64,000 nt of DNA from Kitasatospora sp. NBC_00240 (GTDB taxonomy: Bacteria; Actinomycetota; Actinomycetes; Streptomycetales; Streptomycetaceae), in the NCBI RefSeq assembly GCF_026342405.1, contig NZ_JAPEMU010000001.1:6634001-6698000 (forward strand), given 5' to 3'. Below are positions 23,042-31,117 of the stretch, piece after piece. The notes under the pieces are model-generated. The model made no database searches, was not told the DNA's origin, and saw only the letters and a program-made list of their open reading frames with translations. How positions within the stretch are numbered: position 1 is the stretch's first letter; every line of letters starts with the position of its first letter. Position numbers and translations under genes: made by a program.

Positions 23042-24636
23042 CCGGGGAACCCCCGACGGCCGGCCCCCCGCCGACGACGGACACCCCGCCGACGCCGTGG
23101 CGACGCCCCCACCCGCGCGGACTGCTGCTCCATTTCGGCTGGCTGGCACCGCCGTTGGGGACGCTCGCACTCACCGCGCTCGCTACCGGGGGTCGGATCG
23201 GCCCGCGGGCCTGGATCACCCTCGCCGTCGCCGCCGCCTGCTTTGCCGCCGTCACCGCCCTGGGCGCGATCGGCTGGGCCCGCACGCGGTACCGGGTGAA
23301 CGGCGACACCTTCGAGCTGCGGACGGGAGTCCTGATCCGCCAGGTGCGGACGGTGCCGCTGAACCGGATCCGTACCGTCGACCTCACCGCCACCGCGCTG
23401 CACCGGCTGCTGCGGATCACCGCCTTGCGAGCCGGCACCGCCGCCTCCCGAGGGACGGGTGCCGAACTGCGGTTGGACGGCATGGGTACCGCCGAGGCGC
23501 ACCGCTTGCGGACGGCCCTCCTCGTTCGGTCCGGGGCCCGTCCCTCGAACGAGGGCGAGCGCGAAGGGGAGCGCGAGAGTGGCGCCCAGGGCCAGGATCC
23601 GCTGCTGGTCCGGCTGGACCCGCGGTGGGTGCGCTACGCCCCGCTCACTTTCTGGACCTTCGGTGGCGTCCTCGTCGCGGCGGGCACCGCCTACCGGATC
23701 CTGGACGCGGCGGGCATCGAGGCCTGGCGATTGGGCTTCGTACAAAGGGCGTTCACCGGGTTCGGGGCCTCGGCCCTGTGGTTGACCGTGCCGGCGGCGT
23801 TGCTGGCCGTCCTGCTGCTCGGGTCGGCCGGGGCCGTCGCGCTCCATGCGGAGAACCACTGGCGGTTCCAGGTCGAGCGGGTCGCCCCCGGCGGGCTACG
23901 GGTCACGCGCGGACTGCTGACCAGACGCTCGGTCACCGTCGAGCAGGGGCGCCTGCACGGGGTGGTGCTGCGGGAGCCGCTGCTGCTGCGGGCCGCCGGC
24001 GGTGCGTCTCTGCGGGCGGTGGCCGGCGGCCTCGGTGACCGCGACGAGACGCGCCGGCGAAGCCTGCTGCTGCCGCCGGCGCCCCGGGCGGTGGCGCTTC
24101 GAGTGGCTGCCGACGTGCTGGAATCCTGCCAACGGGCTTCTGTGGAAGCGCAACTGACGAGTCATCCGCGAGTGGCACTGCGGCGCCGGGTGTCCCGGGG
24201 GCTGCTGCTGGTGGTGCTGCCCGTCACCGTCGTCCTGGCGCTGCTCGGGGTCTTGCTGTCCACCGTCCTGCTGCACTGTGCCTGGGTGTTCGCGCTGGTC
24301 GCGGTGCCGGTGGTCGGCCTGCTGGCGCGCGATGCCTACCGCGGTCTCGGCCATGGGCTGCGGGGCCCCCATCTGCTGGTGCGCTCCGGAACGTTCAGCC
24401 GTGACACCCTCACGCTCGACCGGACGGCCGTGGAGGCCTGGACGTTCACCAGCTCCCCCTTCGGTCGCCGGGCCGGGCTGGTCACCCTCACCGCGGCGGT
24501 GGCGGCGGGCGAACACGGCTACCGGATACCGGACCTGGCCGCCGCCGAGGCGCCGGCCTTCGCCGCCGCCGCGACCCCCGGATTCCTGGAGGAGTTCCTG
24601 GACCACGGGCAGGAGCCGAGCGGGACCGGGCCGTGA
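23038..24636 (+). CDS. PH-domain membrane protein (YdbT-like)
   Basis: A 532-residue protein with several pairs of membrane helices (about 30-75, 195-265 and 375-415) alternating with PH-like domains. The signature RVNGDTFELRTGVLIRQVRT, followed by VPLNRIRTVDLT, appears in the first, and LRVTRGLLTRRSVTVEQGRL in the second. GTG 23038 overlaps the YdbS-like stop, so both are expressed together. Such pairs have been linked to cell-envelope stress resistance in Bacillus (YdbST); here the role is inferred. Confidence 0.75.
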   Translation: MTGEPPTAGPPPTTDTPPTPWRRPHPRGLLLHFGWLAPPLGTLALTALATGGRIGPRAWITLAVAAACFAAVTALGAIGWARTRYRVNGDTFELRTGVLIRQVRTVPLNRIRTVDLTATALHRLLRITALRAGTAASRGTGAELRLDGMGTAEAHRLRTALLVRSGARPSNEGEREGERESGAQGQDPLLVRLDPRWVRYAPLTFWTFGGVLVAAGTAYRILDAAGIEAWRLGFVQRAFTGFGASALWLTVPAALLAVLLLGSAGAVALHAENHWRFQVERVAPGGLRVTRGLLTRRSVTVEQGRLHGVVLREPLLLRAAGGASLRAVAGGLGDRDETRRRSLLLPPAPRAVALRVAADVLESCQRASVEAQLTSHPRVALRRRVSRGLLLVVLPVTVVLALLGVLLSTVLLHCAWVFALVAVPVVGLLARDAYRGLGHGLRGPHLLVRSGTFSRDTLTLDRTAVEAWTFTSSPFGRRAGLVTLTAAVAAGEHGYRIPDLAAAEAPAFAAAATPGFLEEFLDHGQEPSGTGP

Positions 24637-24751
24637 TGGGGGAAAGGCGCCCGGCGGAGGCGGTCGGAAGGATTCGATACCCTGTCCGATCGTCAGCTCG
24701 CGCGTGATCACCGGCTGGCCGGTCACGCATCATCATGGGGGATCAACAGCC

Positions 24752-25375
24752 TTGCCTTCGCACAGAACTGTCTGGACCGTAGCAACCGTCGCCGCCGCCG
24801 CATTCGCCCTGACCGCCTGCGGGCCGGAGGGCTCGGACGGCGCCGCCGTGGCCGGGCCGACCGGCGCCGCGCCCTCGGTCTCCGCGCCCGCCGCCGGTGC
24901 GGCCGCCTCTTCGACGCCCTCGCCCGGCTCGAAGCCCTCGGCCTCCTCGGCCGGGTCGGCCAAGCCGACCGCCTCCTCCACCGCCGGGGCGCCGGGGGGC
25001 GAGCCCGCCGAGGACTGCGGTCCGGCACCCGAACTCCATGCCGGGCACGCGATGGTGAACGTGTCCAAGGGGTCCACGGCGACGATGTTCTACGCGAAGA
25101 GCACCAAGTTTGCGTGTGACCCCAACGACGGCCACTGGGCGGACGCGGGACCTGAGAAGGCGTACGGGTTCGCGGCGGGCGCCAAGGCCTTCGAGGTCGG
25201 CCTGACCGGTTCGGAGAAGGCGGTCACGCTCGCGGAGCTGTCCTCGCACACCACCAAGTGCCTGAACAAGACCGAGGACTTCGAGAACCGTCCGTGCTTC
25301 TCGTACTTCACCTACGAGATCGCGCTCGACTCCGCAGGCAAGATCACCTCGGTGTGGGAGGTCTTCCACTCCTGA
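24752..25375 (+). CDS. Secreted lipoprotein, unknown function
   Basis: A 207-residue protein with a signal peptide ending in lipobox LTAC at about residues 19-22. A Ser/Pro/Ala-rich linker runs to about residue 80, then comes a globular domain with four cysteines (DCGP, FACDP, TKCLN, RPCFS) likely forming two disulfides. The proposed start is TTG 24752, with GGGGGA about 11 bases upstream; no ATG or GTG in frame gives a proper signal peptide. The globular domain is not one I recognise. Confidence 0.7.
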   Translation: MPSHRTVWTVATVAAAAFALTACGPEGSDGAAVAGPTGAAPSVSAPAAGAAASSTPSPGSKPSASSAGSAKPTASSTAGAPGGEPAEDCGPAPELHAGHAMVNVSKGSTATMFYAKSTKFACDPNDGHWADAGPEKAYGFAAGAKAFEVGLTGSEKAVTLAELSSHTTKCLNKTEDFENRPCFSYFTYEIALDSAGKITSVWEVFHS

Positions 25376-25402
25376 CCGGCCGGACCCGGCCGGACCCGGC
25401 CC

Positions 25403-25432
25403 GGGGCCGGAGGGCAACCGTCCTCCGGCCCC
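25403..25432. terminator. Hairpin between convergent genes
   Basis: GGGGCCGGAGG (25403-25413) pairs perfectly with CCTCCGGCCCC (25422-25432) around an 8-base loop. It lies between the ends of the lipoprotein gene (25375) and the VOC gene (25484) and could terminate both. No clear U-tract, as is usual in streptomycetes. Confidence 0.6.
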
Positions 25433-25483
25433 GACAGCCCCGACAGCCCCGACGGCCGCGCCGGGTGCCCCGGGCGGCGCCGG

Positions 25484-25921
25484 TCAGCGGTCGTCGCCCG
25501 TGTCCGGCCGCCGCTCGGGGCCCTCGTCGGGGGACGGCTGCCCGGGCGGCGTGACGCCTTCCCGGGTGACCAGGCAGAACGGGTGGCCGACCGGGTCCGC
25601 GTACACCCGGTAGCCGATCGGCTTGTCGGAACCCTCCAACAGGGTGGCGCCCAGAGCCAGTACGGCCTCCTCGGCCACGTCCAGGTCGCCCACCAGGACG
25701 TCGACGTGCATCTGCGGCGGGTGACCCGGGTCCGTCCAGCGCGGCGGCCGGTAGTCGCCGACCCGTTGGAAGGTCACCCGCTCCAGGCCGTCGGGGCTTT
25801 CGATCACCACGTAGTCGCCGCTGTCCTCCACGCGGGTGAGGGCCAGCAGCTTCTCGTAGAAGCCGGCCAGTTCGGTGGGGGCGGGGCAGTCGACGACGAG
25901 GGAGAACAGGCGTCCGATCAT
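25484..25921 (-). CDS. VOC-family (glyoxalase-like) protein
   Basis: A 145-residue protein with the vicinal-oxygen-chelate pattern: FSLVVDCPAPTELAGFYEKL at the start, MHVDVLVGDLDVAEEAVLALGATLLE in the middle and YRVYADPVGHPFCLVTREG at the end. The substrate is unknown; metal-binding residues at both ends of the fold are partly present (H in MHVDV, no acidic residue in the usual final position). ATG 25921. Confidence 0.8.
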   Translation of the reverse strand: MIGRLFSLVVDCPAPTELAGFYEKLLALTRVEDSGDYVVIESPDGLERVTFQRVGDYRPPRWTDPGHPPQMHVDVLVGDLDVAEEAVLALGATLLEGSDKPIGYRVYADPVGHPFCLVTREGVTPPGQPSPDEGPERRPDTGDDR

Positions 25922-26019
25922 GACGTCACTATGCCGCGACCGGAAGGGGGTTGTCAGCCCTCTCCGTACGGCGGGGCCGGGCCGAGCGGGGGCGGGCCTG
26001 AACGCGGGCACAGGCCGGG

Positions 26020-26805
26020 TCAGCGGCGCTCGGTGTGCAGCCGCAGGCGGCGGGTGCGGACCCGGTTCGCCGAGTGCAGCAGGGCGTGGATGCGGTGACC
26101 GACCTCGTCGGGGTCGAGCAGCGGGCGCTCGAACGGGAGGCGGACGTCGTGGTGGGTCCGGAGGGTCTCCAGGCGCAGCACGATGCCGTACTGGTCGAGG
26201 GCGAGCGGCCACACCCGGGTGACGCCGATCAGCAGGCGCGGGTCGACCAGGCCGGAGAGGGCGGCCACCTGGTCGTGGTGGTCGTCGGTCATGTGGGTGA
26301 GCAGCGCCGCCTCGTACGGGGCGAGCGGGTCGGGTGCGGTCCGGGCGAGGCCGTCCAGGTCGACCGGGGTGTGCGTCCCGGCGGTGCCGAGCAGGGCCTG
26401 GGTCGGGTCGAGCGGCAGGCGGACGGTGCCGTCCTGCGCCTCGCGGGGGCGGCCGAGCCGGCCGGCGATCCGTACCTGGCAGCGGATCCGGTCGCGGACG
26501 GCGACCGGTGCGACGTCGGTCCATTCGAGGAGGACGGGCACGCCGTCCTCGTCGGCCTCGGCCGCCTCGTGGGTGAGGCGGCAGTCCCTGGGGGCCTGGA
26601 GGTGGGGGACGGCGCCCTGGGCGGCGAAGGCCGGCTCCGGGGCGGGGCCGAAGCCGCCGGCGCCGCCGAAGCCGAGCAGGTACGGGCCGAGCAGGTCGTG
26701 GCGGCCGGACCGGGTGGTCGCAGTCAGGGAGGAGGCGGCCCGGAGCGCGCTCCGAACCCGCTCGGCGTCGGTGGGGGTCGGGATGCTGACGTCCGTGGGG
26801 CGCAT
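26020..26805 (-). CDS. DUF2470 (HugZ-like) protein, iron-regulated
   Basis: A 261-residue protein. A split-barrel-like N-terminal region is followed by a C-terminal DUF2470 domain starting APYEAALLTHMTDDHHDQVA, with the HMxxDHxD motif typical of the family and of the heme-utilisation HugZ group. An iron box (26824-26842) lies 19 bases upstream of ATG 26805, so expression should be repressed by iron through a DmdR/IdeR protein. A role in iron or heme handling is inferred from this context. Confidence 0.8.
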   Translation of the reverse strand: MRPTDVSIPTPTDAERVRSALRAASSLTATTRSGRHDLLGPYLLGFGGAGGFGPAPEPAFAAQGAVPHLQAPRDCRLTHEAAEADEDGVPVLLEWTDVAPVAVRDRIRCQVRIAGRLGRPREAQDGTVRLPLDPTQALLGTAGTHTPVDLDGLARTAPDPLAPYEAALLTHMTDDHHDQVAALSGLVDPRLLIGVTRVWPLALDQYGIVLRLETLRTHHDVRLPFERPLLDPDEVGHRIHALLHSANRVRTRRLRLHTERR

Positions 26806-26823
26806 GGCTGCCTTCCGCTTGAC

Positions 26824-26842
26824 TTAGGTAAGGCTAACTTAA
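26824..26842. promoter_or_regulatory. DmdR/IdeR-type iron box
   Basis: TTAGGTAAGGCTAACTTAA matches the actinobacterial iron-box consensus TTAGGTTAGGCTAACCTAA at 17 of 19 positions. It lies immediately upstream of the DUF2470 gene and overlaps its likely promoter region. The rest of the 340-base gap to the ROK gene shows no other recognisable element. Confidence 0.85.
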
Positions 26843-27143
26843 CTCATGGGCGGAGCGGGTGGCCAGGCCCGTACCGGATCCGGATCCAGGCCCGCGCACC
26901 GGCGCCCGTTCTGGTGCACTGGCCCCTGTTCGCCCGCGCGTCCGTCCCGTCCGCGGATGCCCGTGCCCCTCCGCGCCCGTGCGCGCCCCGTCCGGGTGCG
27001 CACCCCCACACCGGCGTCACGCCGCCGTCACTCCGGCATCACATCGACCTGGCCGACCACCGGTCGGCGCAACCATGTCGGCGCATACAGTTACGGAGGA
27101 AGTCAGAAGATCACCGACACCATTTCAGGCGCGGAGGCGACCC

Positions 27144-28655
27144 ATGAGCTCCCACCCGGCCGCGAGACCCGGCCCGGGCTCCGACCAGCGTTCCGACCGG
27201 GCCCCCGGCCCGGGCGGGCGGCCCGCGGCCGACGAGGCGTCAGACCGCGCCCCCGGGAGGGGACCCGGCCGGCGCCCGGACGCGGGGCCGGTCCTCGGGT
27301 CCGAGCCGGAGGAGGACGGGTACGGCGGCCCCGGGCGGGACGACCCTGAGCAGAGCGGTGACGACCACGGGGGCTCCGAGCGCGGCGGTCGCGACCCGGG
27401 TGGCCCGGGGCAGAGCGGTCGCGACCTCGGCGGGCCCGACCCGGCGCGCGGCTCCGGCGCGGAGCAGCCCTGGAACAGGCAGCGGCTGCGCAGCAACAAC
27501 GAGTGGATGCTGCTGGAGCGGCTGCGGACCACCGGCGCCGCCTCCCGGGCCCAACTGGCCCGGGATACCGGCCTTTCCAAGCCGACCGTCTCGGCGGCCC
27601 TGGCCACCCTGGAGCAGGCCGGACTGGCCCGCGAGGCCGGGCTGCTGGCGCCGGGCCGGGGCCGGGTCGCCGTCCTGTACGAGCCGGACCCGACCGCGGG
27701 GTACGTGCTCGGCGTGGACATCGGCCGGGGCCGGCTGCGGGTCGCGGTGGCCGACCTGGCCGGGGAGATCGCCGCTCGCCGGGACGTCCCGAACCGGGGC
27801 CGCAGCGCCGGCGCCGTGGCCGACGCGGTGATCGCCGAGTCCCGGGCCGCGATCGAGGAGGCCGGGATCGGGCCGGGCGCCGTGGTGCACGCCGCCATCG
27901 GCACGCCGGGCGTCTGGGACGAGACGGAGCAGCGGGTCCGGTACGCGGCGCAGCTACCCGGTTGGGGGCGCCGGGGCCTGTTCGACCGGATCAGGGCGGG
28001 TCTGGACACCACCATCAGCGTGCACAACGACGCCAATCTGGCGGCGCTGGGGGAGTACGCGCGCGGCGCGGGGGCGGGGAGCCGGCACTTCGTCTACCTG
28101 CTGCTCGGCACCGGCATCGGGATGGGTGTGGTCTCCGGGGGCAAGCTGCAGCACGGCGCGCACGGGGCGGCCGGCGAGATCGGGTTCCTGCCGCTGCCGG
28201 GCGTCCCGGGCGCCGGGGCGGGCGGGGAGCACGACCAGCGGCGCGGGATGCTGGAGTCCTCGGCCTCGGCGGAGGCCGTGGTCCGCGGAGCGAAGGAGCT
28301 CGGCGTGCGCGGGGCGATCACCGCCAAGCAGGTCTTCGACGCGGCCCGGGCCGGCGACCCGGCCGCGCTCGCCGCGGTGCAGCGGCAGGCGGAGCAACTC
28401 GCCTACGCCGTGGCCGTGGTGTCCTCGGTGATCGATCCGGACCTGGTGGTGCTCGGCGGAGGCATGGGGCAGAGCTCCGATCTGCTGCTCGACCGGGTCG
28501 AGGAGGCGCTGCACGCGCTCACCCCGCTGCGTCCGCGGCTGGCGCCGAGCCTGCTGGGGGACGAGGCGGTGCTGATCGGCGCGCTGTCCACGGCGCTGCG
28601 CACGGCCCGGCCGGAGGTCTTCGACCGCCGGTCGGCGGCGGTGGCGCGGGCGTAA
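27144..28655 (+). CDS. ROK-family transcriptional regulator
   Basis: A 503-residue protein. The first 110 residues are a disordered, Gly/Pro/Asp/Arg-rich tail not usual for the family. A winged helix-turn-helix follows (WMLLERLRTTGAASRAQLAR, then LSKPTVSAAL), then the ROK sugar-kinase-like domain with GVDIGRGRLRVAV, AIGTPGVWD, HNDANLAALGEYARG and LLGTGIGMGVV. The expected zinc-binding CxCGxxxC cluster after the GEIGFL block is absent (it reads GEHDQRRGMLES). It likely represses sugar uptake genes, and a sugar-binding protein gene lies next door in convergent orientation. ATG 27144 has GGAGG upstream. Confidence 0.85.
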   Translation: MSSHPAARPGPGSDQRSDRAPGPGGRPAADEASDRAPGRGPGRRPDAGPVLGSEPEEDGYGGPGRDDPEQSGDDHGGSERGGRDPGGPGQSGRDLGGPDPARGSGAEQPWNRQRLRSNNEWMLLERLRTTGAASRAQLARDTGLSKPTVSAALATLEQAGLAREAGLLAPGRGRVAVLYEPDPTAGYVLGVDIGRGRLRVAVADLAGEIAARRDVPNRGRSAGAVADAVIAESRAAIEEAGIGPGAVVHAAIGTPGVWDETEQRVRYAAQLPGWGRRGLFDRIRAGLDTTISVHNDANLAALGEYARGAGAGSRHFVYLLLGTGIGMGVVSGGKLQHGAHGAAGEIGFLPLPGVPGAGAGGEHDQRRGMLESSASAEAVVRGAKELGVRGAITAKQVFDAARAGDPAALAAVQRQAEQLAYAVAVVSSVIDPDLVVLGGGMGQSSDLLLDRVEEALHALTPLRPRLAPSLLGDEAVLIGALSTALRTARPEVFDRRSAAVARA

Positions 28656-28778
28656 CCGCCGGGTGGTGGCCCGCCGGCGGCCGCGGCCGGTGCGTCCCTG
28701 CACCGGTCGCGACTGCGGACGGGCCAGCACGGCGGCCCGGTGACGGCGGCCGGGGTCGAGCCGGGCCGCCGGTCGGTG

Positions 28779-29870
28779 CTACTTGATGCCGGCGGCCGCG
28801 CAGGCGTCGGCGTACGGTGCGGCGCAGACCTCCGCGGCGGTGTAGAGCCCGCCGGCGATGACCGTCACGGCGACCTTCGGCTTGGTCACGACGATCGGGG
28901 TGAGGAGCATCGACGGCACGTGGGAGCCGCCGCTCTCGGTGATCGCGCTGGCGATCGAGGTGACGTCCAGACCCTTCAAGAGGTGGACGGCGATGGTCGC
29001 GGCCGCGTCGGTCTCCGGCTTGTACGGCTTGTAGATCGTGTAGGCCTGCTCGCCGGAGAGCACCCGGCGGACGGCGTCGAGCGAGGCGTCCTGGCCGCCG
29101 ACCGGGACGTTCTTGAGGCCGGCGCCCTTGAGGGTGTCGATGACGGCGGCGGCCATGCCGTCGTTGGCGACGTAGACCGCGTCGACGTTGTCCTTGCCGA
29201 CCTGGCGGATCGCCTCGGTCATCTTCTGGGCGGCGACATCGGGCTTCCACTCGCCGGACTGCTCGTAGGAGATCCGCTTGACCTTGCCGTCCAGCGACTT
29301 GTGCGCGCCGGTCTTGAAGCTGGCGGCGTTGGGGTCGGACTCGGCGCCGTTGATCATGACGACCTCGGCCTCGGAGGCCTTGGGGCCGAGCGCCTCCAGC
29401 AGGGCGTTGCCCTGGAGCTCGCCGGTGCGGGCGTTGTCGAAGGAGACGTACGCGGCGACGTTTCCGGAGGCCAGACGGTCGTACGCGATCACCTTGGCGC
29501 CCTTGGCGGCGGCCGCCTGGACCCAGGGCGCGGTGTTCTTGGCGTTCACCGGGTCCAGCAGGATGACCTTGATGCCCTTGGCGAGGAGCGCGTCGAACTG
29601 CTGCTTCTGGGTGTCCTCGTTGCCGTCCGCGTTGGCGTAGTCGATGGTGCATTTGGTGCAGAGGGACGCGACGGAGGCCTCGATCAGTGGCTTGTCGAAG
29701 GCCTCGTACCGGGTGGAGGAGGACTTCTCGGGCAGCAGCAGGCCGACGGTGGTGGCGCCGACGCCGGAGGAACTCTTGCCCGCGTCGTCCTGACCGCAGG
29801 CGGTCAGGCCCAGGAGTGCGAGTGAGAGCGCGGCTGTGCCACTGATGGTGCGTCGCGTCACAACATTCAT
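28779..29870 (-). CDS. Sugar ABC transporter substrate-binding lipoprotein (xylose/ribose type)
   Basis: A 363-residue protein with a signal peptide and lipobox LTAC at about residues 22-25, then a periplasmic-binding type I fold. Typical blocks are VGLLLPEKSSSTRYE, DALLAKGIKVILLDPVNAKN, VIAYDRLASGNVAAYVSFDN, VYVANDGMAAAVIDTL and VPVGGQDASLDAVRRVLSGE, closest to the XylF/ChvE group binding xylose or related sugars. No ATPase or permease gene is in the window, so the transporter is incomplete here or served by a distant one. ATG 29870 with AGGAGG about 12 bases upstream. Confidence 0.85.
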   Translation of the reverse strand: MNVVTRRTISGTAALSLALLGLTACGQDDAGKSSSGVGATTVGLLLPEKSSSTRYEAFDKPLIEASVASLCTKCTIDYANADGNEDTQKQQFDALLAKGIKVILLDPVNAKNTAPWVQAAAAKGAKVIAYDRLASGNVAAYVSFDNARTGELQGNALLEALGPKASEAEVVMINGAESDPNAASFKTGAHKSLDGKVKRISYEQSGEWKPDVAAQKMTEAIRQVGKDNVDAVYVANDGMAAAVIDTLKGAGLKNVPVGGQDASLDAVRRVLSGEQAYTIYKPYKPETDAAATIAVHLLKGLDVTSIASAITESGGSHVPSMLLTPIVVTKPKVAVTVIAGGLYTAAEVCAAPYADACAAAGIK

Positions 29871-29944
29871 GCTGGGTGGTGCCTCCTGACTGCGCCGCAT
29901 CGTTGCGGCCGAGCACGGAGTCAAACGCCCCTCGGTGCTTGTCG

Positions 29945-29973
29945 TCAATAACTAAACCGTTGCCGCTGGACAA
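29945..29973 (-). promoter_or_regulatory. Promoter of the sugar-binding protein gene
   Basis: On the minus strand TTGTCC (-35, 29968-29973) and TATTGA (-10, 29945-29950) are separated by 17 bases, about 75 bases upstream of the start codon. The surrounding stretch 29945-30003 is unusually A+T-rich for this chromosome and may hold a ROK operator, although I cannot define one. The rest of the gap to 30230 serves the divergent receptor gene. Confidence 0.5.
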
Positions 29974-30154
29974 GTGCTTAATTCGTTATCTTCTTAAAAT
30001 GTTGAAGCCGGGCGGTCAAGCACCGGCCGGGCCGCACTGACAAGGGCTCAGTGGCCCGATTCTGTAGGGCACATGACATTGCCGGGGCCGGTCGAATGCG
30101 CCGGAGTGCCGTGATCACGGATAGGGATGATGCGTTAACATTTTGTCTCGGCCC

Positions 30155-30182
30155 ACAGACCATACCGGTCAACCCGTTTTCC
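30155..30182. promoter_or_regulatory. Possible autoregulator-receptor element (ARE)
   Basis: The stretch ACAGACCATACCGGTCAACC, followed by CGTTTTC, contains the ATACC/CCGGT-type half sites seen in binding sites of ArpA/ScbR-family receptors. It lies about 50 bases upstream of a gene for such a receptor, where these proteins usually repress themselves. The match is imperfect. Confidence 0.35.
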
Positions 30183-30230
30183 GGGCGCGCCCGTCGTTCA
30201 GCCCCCGTTGAGCCCCCGGAGGAGCCAGCC

Positions 30231-30995
30231 ATGGCGAAGCAGCCGCGTGCTGAGCAGACCCGCGCCACGATCATCGAGGCCGCGGCGCAGATGTTCGACC
30301 GCCAGGGGTTCGGCTCCACCAGCCTCAGCGACATCGTCGCCCGGGGCGGCATCACCAAGGGCGCCCTGTACTTCCACTTCGCCTCCAAGGAGGAACTGGC
30401 CCGGGCCGTGATCGCCCTCCAGCACCAGCTTTCGGTGAATGCCGCGGAACGCCTCCTCTCGCGCAATCTCCCCGGCTTCGAAACGGTGCTCCGGACGCCC
30501 TTCGTCCTGGCCGAGCAGGTGCTCACCGACCCGGTGGCCCGCGCCGGGGTCCGGCTGACCCTGGACGGCGGAACCCTGCGCAAGCCGGTCGCCGGCCCGT
30601 ACGAGGAGTGGACCGGCGTCCTCGCGGAGCAGCTTCGGCGGGGCGTGCGGGAGCTGGACGTGCGCCCGCCCGCCGACCCGGACGCCTGCGCGCGCTTCGT
30701 CCTCAGCTCCTTCACCGGGGTGCAGCTGGTGGCCCAGGTGCCGGCGTCGCCCGGGCACCTCCCCGCGCGGCTCCAGGAGATGTGGGAGGTGCTGATCCCC
30801 GGCCTGGTGCACCCCCGGCGCTGCGCCCACTACCGGGATCTGGCCGCCCGGCTGGCCGACCGGCTGGCGCGGAGCGCCGCCGTCGCGGGCCCGGCGCCCG
30901 CCACGGCGCCCGTCCCCTCGCCCGCCACCGCCACCGTCGCCGCCACCACGGCCGTCGCCGCCACCGCGGTCGGCGGCGGCCCGGCCTGGACCTGA
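30231..30995 (+). CDS. ArpA/ScbR-type gamma-butyrolactone receptor family regulator (TetR)
   Basis: A 254-residue TetR protein. The opening MAKQPRAEQTRATIIEAAAQ followed by MFDRQGFGSTSLSDIV and ITKGALYFHFASKEELA is the recognisable DNA-binding domain of autoregulator receptors. The ligand domain includes the tryptophan in PYEEWTGVL and MWEVLIPGLV. A 40-residue Ala/Thr/Pro tail at the C-terminus is unusual. No butyrolactone synthase (AfsA) gene is nearby, so it may be a pseudo-receptor responding to other signals. ATG 30231 with GGAGGAG. Confidence 0.8.
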   Translation: MAKQPRAEQTRATIIEAAAQMFDRQGFGSTSLSDIVARGGITKGALYFHFASKEELARAVIALQHQLSVNAAERLLSRNLPGFETVLRTPFVLAEQVLTDPVARAGVRLTLDGGTLRKPVAGPYEEWTGVLAEQLRRGVRELDVRPPADPDACARFVLSSFTGVQLVAQVPASPGHLPARLQEMWEVLIPGLVHPRRCAHYRDLAARLADRLARSAAVAGPAPATAPVPSPATATVAATTAVAATAVGGGPAWT

Positions 30996-31117
30996 GCACG
31001 TCCCACCCCCGTCCACCGCGGCGCCGGTCGTACCGGCGCCGTACTGCACAGGGAGTACGCCGGACCGCCCCGGCGGGGTGACGCGGACCGCGGCCCGGCC
31101 GGTCTAGCCTTCCGGGC

